This document shows positions 52,093 through 61,378 of a stretch of 64,000 bases of DNA, piece after piece; positions within the stretch are counted from its first letter, which is position 1; every line of letters starts with the position of its first letter. The position numbers and the translations under genes are program-made. The notes under the pieces are model-generated. The model ran no database searches, was not told the DNA's origin, and saw only the letters and a program-made list of their open reading frames with translations. Source of the stretch: Thermocatellispora tengchongensis (GTDB lineage: Bacteria > Actinomycetota > Actinomycetes > Streptosporangiales > Streptosporangiaceae); the NCBI RefSeq assembly GCF_014202315.1, contig NZ_JACHGN010000004.1, positions 372,001 through 436,000 on the forward strand. Reading direction: 5' to 3'.

Positions 52093-52135
52093 CTCGTCTC
52101 CCGGGGGGATCGATGTAGCCGTCGCGCTCAGCCAA

Positions 52136-55100
52136 TCACCTCGCGCACGGTTCGGCCACGGGTTCGGCCGTGACGTACTGGCGCCACTCGGCGGCGTCCA
52201 GGCCGCGGCGGGCCAGGCGGCACGCGGCGCGCATCGGGTCGCGGGCCACGTCCTCGGTCAGGCCGGCGTCCCACAGCACGGCCGCGCCGGAGCGTCCGCC
52301 GGTGAGCAGGGCGCGCCCGCCGGGCGCGTACGCCGCCGTGGCCGCCATCCCCCGTACGGTGGCCAGCTCGCGCGGCCGGGACGGGTCGGTGAGGTTCCAC
52401 ACGCTGCCGGCGTCGTCGAAGCCGATCGTGATCGCGGTGATCCCGCCGGGCCCGAACCCGACCGCGTCCACCTGGGCGGTGTGCCCGAGCACGGCGATCC
52501 GGGCGGGCGGGCGCGCGGTGAGGTCCCACAGGATCGCCCGCCCGTCCGCGCCGCCGGTGAGGGCCCTGGCGCCGTCCGGCGCGAACGCCACCGCGGGCAC
52601 GTCCGACCGGTGCCCGGCGAGCCGGGCCGCCAGGCGCGGCGGCGCACCCTGCGGGAGGTCCCACAGCAGCACGGCGCCCTCGGCGCCGGCGGTGAGCGCC
52701 CGGCGGCCGTCCGGGGAGAAGGCGGCGGCGAGCACGACCCCGGGGTGCCCGGTGAGCGCGGTGGCGCGCGGCGCGGCGCCGGGGGCGAGCGTCCACAGCA
52801 GGACCCGGCCGTTCTCGCCGAAGGTGAGCGCGGTGCGCCCGTCCGGCGCGGCGGCGACGCCGAGGACGCCGCCCTCGGGGTCGGGCAGCGCGGCCAGCTC
52901 GCGCGGCGAGGCCGGGCCGGCGACGTCCCACAGCGCGGCCCCGTCGCCGGACGCGGTGAGCACCCGCCCGGAGGACCCGGCGAAGACCGCCTGCGCGACC
53001 TCCTCGCCCACCGTGGCCAGCCGGGCGGGCCTGCGCGGGTCGGCGACGTCCCACAGCGCGGCGCCGCCGCCCGTGCCGGCGGTCAGGGCGCGGCGTCCGT
53101 CGGGGGCGAAGGCAGCGTGCAGCACGTGGCCGGGCTCGCCGCGCAGCGTGGCCAGCCTGGGCACGCCGGAGGCCCGCCACACGACGGCCGACCGGTCGGC
53201 GCTCGCGGTCACGACGTACCGGCCCGAGGGGTCGGACGCCGCCGCGGCGATCGGCCCGTCGTGCCCGGTCAGGGCCTCGATCTGCTGCGGGTGGTAGGGG
53301 TCGCCGAGGTCCCACAGGTACGCGCGCCGGTCGTCGCCCGCGGTGAGGGCCACCGGGTCGCGCCCCGCGAACGCGACCGCGGCGACCTCGCCGGAGTGCC
53401 CGGCCAGCAGCGCCGCCCGCCTGGGCGCGGCGGGCTCGGCCAGGTCCCACACGCTGGCGCTGTTGCCCTGGTCGCCGGCCACGAGCACCCGCCCGTCGCC
53501 GCTGAGCGCAAGCCCCGTCGTCCGCCGCCCCTCCGGCTGGCCCCGCATGGTGGCCAGCTCGCGCGGGTCGCGCGGGTCGCGGGCGTCCCAGACCGTCACC
53601 GAGCTGTCCTGGCCGCCGGTGACCAGCAGCCCGCCCGGCCCGTACGCCGCCGCGAACGCCGCCTCCGCCCGCCAGGGCAGCCGCCGCGGCCGGGCCGGGT
53701 CGGACAGGTCCCACAGGCTCGGCGGCAGCCCGCCGAGCAGCGCCGTGCGCCCGTCGGGCGCGAAGGCGACCGCGTTGACGAAGGTGGACTCGCCGGTCAT
53801 CCGGGCCACCTCGACCGGCGGCCCGCCCGGGACCAGCCGGAACAGCACGGCGGTGCGGCGGTCGCCGCCGGCGAGCAGCAGGTCGCCGCCCGGGGCGTAC
53901 GCGAGGGACCTGACCACCCGCATCGGCACCGCCACCCGTGCCGGGGCGGGCACCCGGTACGGGTCGGCCAGGTCCCACAGCAGCAGCGTGCCGTCCTGCC
54001 CGCCGGTGGCGGCGGCGCGCCCGCCGGGGGCGACCGCGACCGCGCGCACCTCGTCTCCGTGCCCGGCGAGCGTCGAGACCGGGGCGTACGCCATCACCCG
54101 GGAGGCGAGCCGGGCCCGGTCGTCGGCGCTGCCGCTGAGCGAGACGGCGGCCATGCCGAGCCGCAGCGCCAGCTCGGGCTGCACCTCCTCCACCAGGTCC
54201 GCGCCGATCGCCAGGTCGCGGGCCTCGGCGACGCGCCGCTGCCTCTCGGCCTCGGAGCGGCTGTAGAGGGCCAGCGCGGCCATCGACGGCACCAGCACGG
54301 CCAGCGCGGCGATGACGGCGGTGGCGACCAGCCCGCGCCGGGCCCGCCGCCGCGCGGCGTGTGCCTCGGCGGCCTCGCGCTCGACGCTGGCCTCCAGGAA
54401 CTCCCTGGCGAGCGGGCCGAGCCGGCGCTCGCCCCGCTCCGCCCACTCGCGGGCCAGGGCGAGCCGGGTGCCCCGGTACAGCCCGCCGGGGTCGCGGGCC
54501 TCGCGCTCCCAGGCGCGGGCGGCCTCGGCGAGGTGCTGGGCGGCGAGCAGCCCGGCGCGGCCCTCGTCCAGCCAGCCGCGCAGGGTGGGCCAGGCGGTCA
54601 GCAGCGCCTCGTGGGTGATCTCCACCGAGCGCTCGTCCATGGTGATCAGGCGGGCGTCGTCGGCGGCGAAGGCGGCCAGGGCCTTCTCGGCGGCGGCGGG
54701 GTCGGGCAGCTCGGCGGCGAGCCGGCCGCGGTCCAGGCGCAGCCGGGTGTCCTGCGCGCCCTCCCCCACGCGTACCAGGTGCAGGAACAGCTCGCGCGCT
54801 GCCGTACGGCCCGGCTCGTCCAGGCCCGCGAGCACGCGGTCGGCGGTGGCGGCCAGCGCGCCCGCGATGCCGCCCGTACGCAGGTAGCCCGCCACGGTCA
54901 GCGTGTCTCCCGAGCGCTCCCGCCAGGTGGCCAGCAGCGCGTGCGACAGCAGCGGCAGCCGCCCGGCCTCCGAGCCGCCGTAGTCGTTCAGCAGCACCTC
55001 GGCCAGCCCCGGCTCCAGCTCCAGCCCCGCGGACGCGGCGGGCCGCTCGATGGCCGCGCGCAGCTCGGCGGGGGTCATCGGCCCCACGACGACCTGGCCG

Positions 55101-56362
55101 CCCTCAAGCGCGGCCCGCAGCTCGGGGTACTCGGCGCAGCGGCCGTAGAAGTCGGCGCGCACGGCCGCCACCACCAGCGCCGAGCCGTCGGAGGCGGCGG
55201 CGTGCAGGGCGCGGATGAACGCGGCGCGGCCGGCCTCGTCCTCGCACTGCGTGAAGACCTCCTCGAACTGGTCCACCACCAGCACCACGCGCTCCCCGCC
55301 CGGGGGCGGCAGGGCGGCGGCCAGCGCGCCCAGCGGGTCGGCGGTCGGGGTGAACAGCACCCCGCGCGCCCCGCCGAGCGCACCCCGGTCCAGCGCGGGC
55401 AGCAGCCCGGCGCGCAGCAGCGAGGACTTCCCCGACCCGGACGCGCCGCCCACCAGCAGCGGCCGGGGATCGCCGGCGCGCTCGGCCAGCCGGGCCAGCA
55501 GCGCGGCCGTCAGCCGCTCGCGGCCGTGGAACGCCTCGGCGTGCCGGGCCTCGAAGACGGCCAGCCCCCGGTACGGGCACGGCGCCCCGCTCCCGGACGG
55601 CGCGGGCCGCACGGCGGCGGGCGGGCGGTGGGCCGGGTTGGGGGCGAGCACCAGGTCGCCGACGGGACCGGCGGTACGGCAGCGGGGGCGCGGGTACCCG
55701 GCGGCAGGCAGCGTACGGGCGAGGTAGCGGTAGACGTGGTGCAGGCTCAGATCGCGCGGCCCGTCCGGGTCGCCATGCTCCAGCAGGCCCAGCAGCGCGC
55801 CCGCGAACGCCGTGTGCCGCGCCCCCTCCGGCGCCAGCGCCACCTCGTTGCCCCCGGCCGAGGTCATCACGTAGCCGCCGCCGATCTCGGCGAGGGCGGC
55901 CACCTCGTCCTCCGGGTCGGCCATCGCCGAGACCGCGCGGCCGGAGAAGCAGCAGTCCAGCAGCACCACGACGGGCCCGGCGGCGTCGAGCAGGTAGCGG
56001 CGCAGCACGGCGTACGGGAGCGCGGTGTGCTCCAGGCGGTTGCGCCGCGGGTCGGCCGCCGCGGTGGCGAGGTAGAGCGAGCCGGTACGGCTGAGCAGGC
56101 CGTGCCCGGCGTAGTAGACGATCAGCGGCCCGCCCTCGCCGGCCTCGGTGAACGCCGCCAGGGCCTCGCCCATCTCCAGCGGCGTGGCCGGGTCCAGTGC
56201 GACCTGTACGGCGCCGGGCGCCAGGCCGCACCGCTCGTGCAGCGCGGCCTTCAGGTCGGCGAGCGTGGTCCCGATCGCGGGGATGTCGGGCAGGCCGGAG
56301 GAGCCCGCGTGGGCGCCGGTGCCGAGCAGCAGCGCCCGGGCCGTCCGCAGGTCTCCGGCCAT
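52136..56362 (-). CDS. caspase-nSTAND1-WD40 protein (1408 aa)
   Basis: Domains in order: an N-terminal caspase-like (C14/metacaspase) protease (~1-235) with the His of LIVYYAGHGLLS and the Cys of VVVLLDCCFSGRAV; a STAND NTPase (~260-640) with Walker A GGASGSGKSSLLRAG, Walker B VVLVVDQFEEVF and a winged-helix region (ITHEALLTAWPTLRGWL); one transmembrane helix (LVATAVIAALAVLVPSMAAL, ~715); and 14 WD40-type blades (recurring LLLWD, VTVWD, AALWD, AILWD), enough for two seven-bladed propellers. Such proteins are signal-activated proteases, and relatives are proposed to act in anti-phage or programmed-death responses. Its ATG overlaps the TGA of a short secreted-peptide gene. Confidence 0.93.
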   Translation of the reverse strand: MAGDLRTARALLLGTGAHAGSSGLPDIPAIGTTLADLKAALHERCGLAPGAVQVALDPATPLEMGEALAAFTEAGEGGPLIVYYAGHGLLSRTGSLYLATAAADPRRNRLEHTALPYAVLRRYLLDAAGPVVVLLDCCFSGRAVSAMADPEDEVAALAEIGGGYVMTSAGGNEVALAPEGARHTAFAGALLGLLEHGDPDGPRDLSLHHVYRYLARTLPAAGYPRPRCRTAGPVGDLVLAPNPAHRPPAAVRPAPSGSGAPCPYRGLAVFEARHAEAFHGRERLTAALLARLAERAGDPRPLLVGGASGSGKSSLLRAGLLPALDRGALGGARGVLFTPTADPLGALAAALPPPGGERVVLVVDQFEEVFTQCEDEAGRAAFIRALHAAASDGSALVVAAVRADFYGRCAEYPELRAALEGGQVVVGPMTPAELRAAIERPAASAGLELEPGLAEVLLNDYGGSEAGRLPLLSHALLATWRERSGDTLTVAGYLRTGGIAGALAATADRVLAGLDEPGRTAARELFLHLVRVGEGAQDTRLRLDRGRLAAELPDPAAAEKALAAFAADDARLITMDERSVEITHEALLTAWPTLRGWLDEGRAGLLAAQHLAEAARAWEREARDPGGLYRGTRLALAREWAERGERRLGPLAREFLEASVEREAAEAHAARRRARRGLVATAVIAALAVLVPSMAALALYSRSEAERQRRVAEARDLAIGADLVEEVQPELALRLGMAAVSLSGSADDRARLASRVMAYAPVSTLAGHGDEVRAVAVAPGGRAAATGGQDGTLLLWDLADPYRVPAPARVAVPMRVVRSLAYAPGGDLLLAGGDRRTAVLFRLVPGGPPVEVARMTGESTFVNAVAFAPDGRTALLGGLPPSLWDLSDPARPRRLPWRAEAAFAAAYGPGGLLVTGGQDSSVTVWDARDPRDPRELATMRGQPEGRRTTGLALSGDGRVLVAGDQGNSASVWDLAEPAAPRRAALLAGHSGEVAAVAFAGRDPVALTAGDDRRAYLWDLGDPYHPQQIEALTGHDGPIAAAASDPSGRYVVTASADRSAVVWRASGVPRLATLRGEPGHVLHAAFAPDGRRALTAGTGGGAALWDVADPRRPARLATVGEEVAQAVFAGSSGRVLTASGDGAALWDVAGPASPRELAALPDPEGGVLGVAAAPDGRTALTFGENGRVLLWTLAPGAAPRATALTGHPGVVLAAAFSPDGRRALTAGAEGAVLLWDLPQGAPPRLAARLAGHRSDVPAVAFAPDGARALTGGADGRAILWDLTARPPARIAVLGHTAQVDAVGFGPGGITAITIGFDDAGSVWNLTDPSRPRELATVRGMAATAAYAPGGRALLTGGRSGAAVLWDAGLTEDVARDPMRAACRLARRGLDAAEWRQYVTAEPVAEPCAR

Positions 56363-56529
56363 CAGCCGCCCTGGGCCCAGATGCCGTCCCACGCCGAGCA
56401 CGAGCCGGTGATCCTGGTCGCCGTGCCCCAGCTCCAGGTGTCGGCCGTGGCCGCCGAGGCGGGCAGGGCGAGCCCGACGGAGGCGGCGGTGGCCAGGCCG
56501 AGGAGCAGGACGCGAGCGCCGGTACGCAT
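56362..56529 (-). CDS. short secreted Trp-rich peptide (55 aa) coupled to the caspase gene
   Basis: From ATG 56529 (GGAG about 9 nt upstream) the product has a Sec signal peptide (RTGARVLLLGLATAASVGLA, cleavage expected after PASA) and a mature part of about 29 residues with four Trp and one Cys (ADTWSWGTATRITG, SCSAWDGIWAQGG). The TGA shares a base with the ATG of the caspase-STAND-WD40 gene. It could be a truncated larger secreted protein or a genuine peptide. I recognise no family. Confidence 0.65.
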   Translation of the reverse strand: MRTGARVLLLGLATAASVGLALPASAATADTWSWGTATRITGSCSAWDGIWAQGG

Positions 56530-56614
56530 GGTGTGGATCTCCCAGTTCGATGGTAGTTGCATCGTCAGGGATATCCAGTGGCGCTTGCAGCCCGCTTGTG
56601 GGTCGATCGCCTGA

Positions 56615-57625
56615 TTACTCCGGCGGGTCCTCGCGCAGGACCACGGCCGACTCGCGGCAGCGGGCGAGCGCCGCCCGCGCGTACGCCGGCGACGCCCCTG
56701 CCAGCCCGCACGCCGGGGTCAGCACCACCTGCCTGGCCAGCGTCGCCGGGGCGAAGCCGAGCCGCCGCCACAGCTCGCGCGCCGGTTTGGCCACCACCCC
56801 CACGTCGGGCAGGCGGGAATCGGTGCCCGGCACCACGCCCAGGAAGAACGCCACGCCGTTCTCGATCGACTCGCCGATCGCGTCCTCGTCGCGGCGGCGC
56901 AGCAGCGAGGCGTCCACCGACACCCCCTGCGCGCCCGCCCGGCGCAGCGCGGCGAACGGCACCTCGGGCGCGCAGCAGTGCACCACGGTGAACTCCTCGC
57001 CCGCCGCCTCCAGCACGGTGCGCAGGTGCTCCACCGCCACCGGCTCCTCCACCGCGGCCAGCCGGCCGAACCCCGAGGCGGTCGGCACCGTGCCCGCCAG
57101 CACGGCGGGCAGCCCCGGCTCGTCGAGCTGGAGCACGATCCGCGACACGCCCGGCACGCGGCGGCGTACCTCGGTGAGGTGGGCCGCCAGGCCCTCGGCC
57201 AGCGACTCCATCAGGTCGCGCACCGCGCCCGGATCGGCCAGCACCTTGTCGCCGTGGCGCAGCTCGATCGCGCCCGCCAGGGTCCACGGCCCGCACACCT
57301 GCACCTTCAGCGGCCCGGTGTACCCCTGGGCGACCTCCTCCAGCCCGTCGAGGTCCCGGGACAGGTGCTCGGCCGCCCGCCGCATGTCGCGTCCGGGCCG
57401 GTCGGCGAACCGCCACCCCGACGGCCGCACCTCCACCGGCAGCTCCACCAGCATCGAGGCCGTCCGCCCGACCATGTCGGCCCCGACGCCGCGCGCCGGC
57501 AGCTCCACCAGATAGGGCAGGCCGGGCAGCTCGCCGAACACCACGCGCTGCGCTTCGAGGTGGTCCTCGCCGGGATGCGACCCGACGCCGGTCGCGACCG
57601 CCTCACTCCAGGGATACTCGCTCAC
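56615..57625 (-). CDS. short MetE-like methionine synthase (C-terminal domain only)
   Basis: The 336-residue protein (GTG 57625) corresponds to the catalytic C-terminal barrel of cobalamin-independent methionine synthase (UROD/MetE-like). Zinc-ligand motifs are recognisable: H-x-C in VVHCCAPEVPF and the last Cys in LTPACGLAGASP; the usual Glu ligand may be replaced by Asp (GVSVDASLL). Substrate-site segments VQVCGPWTLAGAIELR and VLQLDEPGLPAVLAG are present. The N-terminal half of full MetE is absent, as in core-MetE proteins, which use a methyl donor other than triglutamyl-methyltetrahydrofolate. It is a conserved neighbour of mnmA and ligA in actinomycetes. Confidence 0.85.
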   Translation of the reverse strand: MSEYPWSEAVATGVGSHPGEDHLEAQRVVFGELPGLPYLVELPARGVGADMVGRTASMLVELPVEVRPSGWRFADRPGRDMRRAAEHLSRDLDGLEEVAQGYTGPLKVQVCGPWTLAGAIELRHGDKVLADPGAVRDLMESLAEGLAAHLTEVRRRVPGVSRIVLQLDEPGLPAVLAGTVPTASGFGRLAAVEEPVAVEHLRTVLEAAGEEFTVVHCCAPEVPFAALRRAGAQGVSVDASLLRRRDEDAIGESIENGVAFFLGVVPGTDSRLPDVGVVAKPARELWRRLGFAPATLARQVVLTPACGLAGASPAYARAALARCRESAVVLREDPPE

Positions 57626-57644
57626 GGCAGCTAGGTTAGGCCGC

Positions 57645-58274
57645 ATGAAGCTCACCAAGTACACGCACGCGTGCGTACGCCTGGAGAAGGACGGGCGGGT
57701 CCTGGTCATCGACCCCGGGTCCTTCAGCGAGGCGGAGGCGCTCGACGGGGCCGACGCGGTCCTGATCACGCACGAGCACTTCGACCACCTGGACCCCGAG
57801 CGGCTGGCCCGGCTGCCCGCCACGGCCGAGATCTGGACCTGCGAGGCCGTCGCGGGGCGGCTCACCGAGGTGGCCGCCACCGTGCGTACGGTGCGCGACG
57901 GCGACGGGTTCGAGACCGCCGGGTTCCGGGTGGACGTCGTGGGCGAGTGGCACGCGCTCAACCACCCCGACATGCCGATCGTGCAGAACGTCGGGTTCAA
58001 GGTGGACGGCGATGTGTACTACCCGGGCGACGCGTTCACGCTGCCGGGCGGCGAGGTGGGCACGCTGCTGGTCCCCATGACCGCGCCCTGGCTCAAGCTG
58101 CCCGAGGTGATCGAGTTCCTGCGCACGGTACGCCCGGCGCGGGCGTACTCCACGCACGACGGGATCTACAACGAGACCGGGCTGAAGCTGGTGGACACCT
58201 GGCTGGGCATGGAGGCCGGCAAGCAGCGCGCCGACATCCGCCGCCTGACGCCCGGCGAGTCGGTGGAGCTGTAG
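57645..58274 (+). CDS. MBL-fold metallohydrolase (UlaG-like)
   Basis: The 209-residue protein has the metallo-beta-lactamase motif LITHEHFDHLD (H-x-H-x-D-H), preceded by GRVLVIDPGSF, and later ligands in EWHALNH, VYYPGDAFT and STHDGIYN. It belongs to the small YtkL/UlaG-type branch acting on sugar phosphates or related esters; the substrate is unknown. It converges on mnmA (2-bp gap) and is divergent from the MetE-like gene. Confidence 0.88.
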   Translation: MKLTKYTHACVRLEKDGRVLVIDPGSFSEAEALDGADAVLITHEHFDHLDPERLARLPATAEIWTCEAVAGRLTEVAATVRTVRDGDGFETAGFRVDVVGEWHALNHPDMPIVQNVGFKVDGDVYYPGDAFTLPGGEVGTLLVPMTAPWLKLPEVIEFLRTVRPARAYSTHDGIYNETGLKLVDTWLGMEAGKQRADIRRLTPGESVEL

Positions 58275-58276
58275 GG

Positions 58277-59365
58277 TCAGGCCGCCGTGGGCACGCCCGC
58301 CGAGGCGATGGTCGCCGAGCCGAGCACGGTGTCGCCGTCGTAGAGCACCGCGGCCTGGCCGGCCGCCACGCCGGTGGCCGGGCGGTCCAGCTCGACGCGC
58401 AGCGTGTCGCCGCTCACGTGGGCGCGGCAGGAGTAGACCTCGCCGTGGGCGCGGAGCTGCACCGTGCAGGCCAGCGGCTCGCGCGGCTCGGCCACGGGGC
58501 CGTTCCACACCGGGCGCACGCACTCGATCGCGGTGACCTCCAGCGCCGATCTCGGGCCGACCCGCACGGTGTTGGAGACCGGCTCGATCGACAGCACGTA
58601 GCGCGGCCGGCCGTCGGCCGCCGGGCGGTCCAGGCGCAGCCCTTTGCGCTGGCCCACGGTGAACCCGTAGGCGCCCTGGTGGCTGCCCACCACCTCGCCC
58701 GACAGCGCGTCCACGATCGGGCCCTCGGCCGCGCCCAGCCGCTCGGCCAGGAAGCCGCGGGTGTCGCCGTCGGCGATGAAGCAGATGTCGTGGCTGTCGG
58801 GCTTGTCGGCCACGGCCAGCCCGCGCCGGGCGGCCTCGGCCCGCACCTCGGCCTTCGTCGAGCCGCCCAGCGGGAAGATCGCGTGGGCGAGCTGCTCGCG
58901 GGTGAGCACGCCCAGGACGTACGACTGGTCCTTGGCGGCATCGACGCTGCGGCGCAGCACGCCGTCCTCCAGGCGGGCGTGGTGGCCGGTGGCCACCGCG
59001 TCGAAGCCGAGGGCGAGCGCCCGGTCCAGCACCGCCTCGAACTTGATCTTCTCGTTGCAGCGCAGGCACGGGTTGGGGGTGCGGCCCGCGGCGTACTCGC
59101 CGACGAAGTCCTCCACCACGTCGCGGTGGAACCGCTCGGCCATGTCCCAGATGTAGAACGGGATGCCGATGACGTCGGCCGCGCGGCGGGCGTCGCGCGA
59201 GTCCTCGATCGTGCAGCACCCGCGCGCGCCGGTGCGGTAGGACTGCGGGTTGGCCGACAGCGCGAGGTGCACGCCGGTGACATCGTGGCCCGCCTCGGCG
59301 ATGCGGGCGGCGGCCACGGCGGAGTCGACGCCGCCGGACATGGCGGCAAGCACACGAAGACCCAT
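58277..59365 (-). CDS. mnmA: tRNA-specific 2-thiouridylase
   Basis: The 362-residue enzyme has the PP-loop [20 protein letters not shown], the catalytic Cys pair ([12 protein letters not shown] and [10 protein letters not shown]), and the signature [12 protein letters not shown]. It thiolates U34 of Lys, Glu and Gln tRNAs with sulfur from a cysteine desulfurase; iscS lies 3 kb upstream on the same strand. The ATG at 59365 gives the standard length. Confidence 0.96.
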   Translation of the reverse strand: MGLRVLAAMSGGVDSAVAAARIAEAGHDVTGVHLALSANPQSYRTGARGCCTIEDSRDARRAADVIGIPFYIWDMAERFHRDVVEDFVGEYAAGRTPNPCLRCNEKIKFEAVLDRALALGFDAVATGHHARLEDGVLRRSVDAAKDQSYVLGVLTREQLAHAIFPLGGSTKAEVRAEAARRGLAVADKPDSHDICFIADGDTRGFLAERLGAAEGPIVDALSGEVVGSHQGAYGFTVGQRKGLRLDRPAADGRPRYVLSIEPVSNTVRVGPRSALEVTAIECVRPVWNGPVAEPREPLACTVQLRAHGEVYSCRAHVSGDTLRVELDRPATGVAAGQAAVLYDGDTVLGSATIASAGVPTAA

Positions 59366-59445
59366 AACATCACCAGGCTACCCGCTGCGCCACGCCCCGC
59401 CTCCCCGTTGGCATCGGCGCCGTCTCCCTGGGAGAATCAGCGGCC

Positions 59446-60495
59446 ATGCGACTGTTCGGCCGCAGGGCCGATGTACCCGAGTCCGAGTCCGAGGGCCCCA
59501 TCGCCGGCTTCTGGAGCTGGTGGGCCGAGGCGCGCCCCGAGCTGGACGCGATGGTCGACGCCGACCAGGCCGACGCGCTCGCCGAGCGGATCACCCCGGC
59601 CGTGGCCGCGCTGCACCCGTCCCTGGTCTGGGAGATCGCGCCCGGACGCACCGCCAAGCAGGCCCTGGTGGTCACCGCCGCCGGCGACGCCGAGCTGCGC
59701 CCGCTGGCCCACCGCTGGGCCCGCGCCGCCCCGCCCGCCGACGCCCGCTGGGAGTTCCACCCCTCCCGCCAGGCCAACCCGGAGGCGCTGGAGCTCACCC
59801 TCGACGTGGGCGGCTACGACTTCGACCTCGACCAGCTCTCGCTGGGCCTGCACGTGCCGCGCGGCACGCCGCGCCTGGACGTGGTGGCGTACCACCCGAT
59901 CTTCACGCTGCTCGACGAGGACACCCGCATGGAGGCCACCCTGCTGGCCCTCGACTGGCTGCTCGGCGAGGACGACGTCGCCCGCTGGATCGGCGAGATC
60001 ACCCCGGCCGCGTTCCCGCCCATCGACGCCGTGGCCGCGGCCCACCTGTCCGCCGTGGTCGCCGACCTCGCCTCCGGTTACCAGGACGAGCAGTGGGCCC
60101 TGCTGGAGGGCCAGACGGGCTCGGGGGCCAAGCTGGTCGCCACGGCGCGTTTCCCGCTGCGCCCGGTGGACCACCCGCTGCTCGACCAGCACATCGCCAT
60201 CGCGCTGCCGTACGAGCACGCCACCGAGGACGGCCTGCCGGCCGGCCCGTCGCTGGACTCCCTGCGCGCCTTCGAGGACCGCCTCGCCGAGACCCTGGCC
60301 GGCCTCGGCGGCTCCGCCCTGCTGGCCGCGCACATCAGCGCCGAGTCCCGCCGCGTCCTGCACCTCTACGCCGACCCGGCCACCGACGCCGCCGCCCGCG
60401 CCCACGACCTCGCCGCCACCTGGAAGGAGGGCACGCCCCAGGTGAACGTCACCACCGACCCCGCCTGGTCGGCCGTGGCCCCCTTCCTCGACTGA
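59446..60495 (+). CDS. hypothetical protein, DUF695-like (349 aa)
   Basis: This soluble acidic protein has no signal peptide or membrane segment. Its start (MRLFGRRADVPESESEGPIA) is followed by GFWSWWAEARPELDAMVDAD and a body rich in Asp and aromatic residues (DVGGYDFDLDQLSLGLHVPR); the last ~110 residues (LRAFEDRLAETLAGLGGSAL) resemble the DUF695 family, judged by eye. The gene starts 80 bp from mnmA, divergently. Related proteins follow mnmA in several actinomycetes, as I recall. Function unknown. Confidence 0.75.
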   Translation: MRLFGRRADVPESESEGPIAGFWSWWAEARPELDAMVDADQADALAERITPAVAALHPSLVWEIAPGRTAKQALVVTAAGDAELRPLAHRWARAAPPADARWEFHPSRQANPEALELTLDVGGYDFDLDQLSLGLHVPRGTPRLDVVAYHPIFTLLDEDTRMEATLLALDWLLGEDDVARWIGEITPAAFPPIDAVAAAHLSAVVADLASGYQDEQWALLEGQTGSGAKLVATARFPLRPVDHPLLDQHIAIALPYEHATEDGLPAGPSLDSLRAFEDRLAETLAGLGGSALLAAHISAESRRVLHLYADPATDAAARAHDLAATWKEGTPQVNVTTDPAWSAVAPFLD

Positions 60496-60541
60496 CCCAC
60501 TCCGTCCCCTTAGGGGCTGGCGGTGGCCCGCTCGCGGCCGT

Positions 60542-60559
60542 ATACTCGTGGACGAATAT
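60542..60559. promoter_or_regulatory. probable operator of the PadR gene at 60580
   Basis: ATACTCGT-GG-ACGAATAT is an 18-bp inverted repeat with one mismatch, 20 bp before the PadR ATG. Its position and AT-rich ends fit autoregulation by a PadR protein. Confidence 0.6.
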
Positions 60560-60579
60560 CCGCCTACGAGGGGCATGAC

Positions 60580-61227
60580 ATGGCGAAGCGCCGCAAAGTG
60601 GGCAACCTGCTGGCGTTGGCCGTGCTGTCCGCGCTGGCGCAGCGGCCGATGCACCCGTACGAGATGGCCTCCGTGTTGCGGGCCCGCGGCAAGGACCAGG
60701 ACATGCCGATCAAGTGGGGCTCGCTCTACACCGTCGTGGCGAACCTGGACAAGCACGGCCTCATCACCGCCACCGGCAGCGAGCGCGAGGGCGGGCGGCC
60801 CGAGCGCACGACGTACGCGATCACCGCGGCCGGGCGGGCCGAGCTGGCCGACTGGACCCGGGAGCTGCTGGCCGAGCCCGAGCCGGAGCACACCAGGTTC
60901 CAGGCCGGGCTGTCGGTGATGGGCGGCCTCGGTCCGGACGAGGTCGTCGCCCTGCTGGAGCGGCGGCTGCACCGCCTGGAACAGGACCTCGCCGTACGCC
61001 GTGAGTCGCTGGCCCGGCAGCTCACGCAGATCCCCCGGCTGTTCCTGGTCGAGGACGAGTACGACCTGGCGGTGCGGGAGGCGGAGGCGGCCTGGGTGCG
61101 CGGCCTGCTGGCCGAGCTGCGCAGCGGCGAGTTCCCGGGCCTCGACACATGGCGGGCCTACCACCACGGCGAGCCCCTGCCGCCCGGCCTCGCCGACCTG
61201 GCGGAAAGGGGCGGCACGAGCGACTGA
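60580..61227 (+). CDS. PadR family regulator with C-terminal Vir domain
   Basis: The 215-residue protein starts at ATG 60580 (MAKRRKVGNLLALAVLSALA). The winged helix (MHPYEMASVLRARG, KWGSLYTVVANLDKHGLI, TTYAITAAGRAELADW) is followed by a long C-terminal helical domain of the PadR subfamily 1 (vir-type) with a central Trp (EAAWVRGLLAEL). It lies upstream of an alpha/beta hydrolase gene, from which a perfect hairpin separates it. Target genes are unknown apart from its own promoter. Confidence 0.9.
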   Translation: MAKRRKVGNLLALAVLSALAQRPMHPYEMASVLRARGKDQDMPIKWGSLYTVVANLDKHGLITATGSEREGGRPERTTYAITAAGRAELADWTRELLAEPEPEHTRFQAGLSVMGGLGPDEVVALLERRLHRLEQDLAVRRESLARQLTQIPRLFLVEDEYDLAVREAEAAWVRGLLAELRSGEFPGLDTWRAYHHGEPLPPGLADLAERGGTSD

Positions 61228-61240
61228 CCCGGCATGCGCC

Positions 61241-61266
61241 CGGCGGGGTGCTGCAACACCCCGCCG
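61241..61266 (+). terminator. hairpin after the PadR gene
   Basis: CGGCGGGGTG-CTGCAA-CACCCCGCCG is a perfect 10-bp stem 14 bp after the PadR stop, without a T-run. It probably ends the PadR transcript or stabilises its 3' end. Confidence 0.6.
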
Positions 61267-61378
61267 AGCGTGACCTCCGACCGAGACCCGCGAGGGTGAA
61301 CCCCGGCCGCAAGGTGGCATCGCAAGGATAGCCGGGCTCCCCTCCGGGACCGATCACACCCGAAGGGGAGACAACACC

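Noticed and set aside
51947-56614. A plus-strand open frame of about 1555 codons opposite the caspase-STAND-WD40 gene
   Set aside because: It is the complement of a strongly supported multidomain gene; its translation is low-complexity Arg/Gly/Ala with no domain. High GC leaves such antisense frames open.
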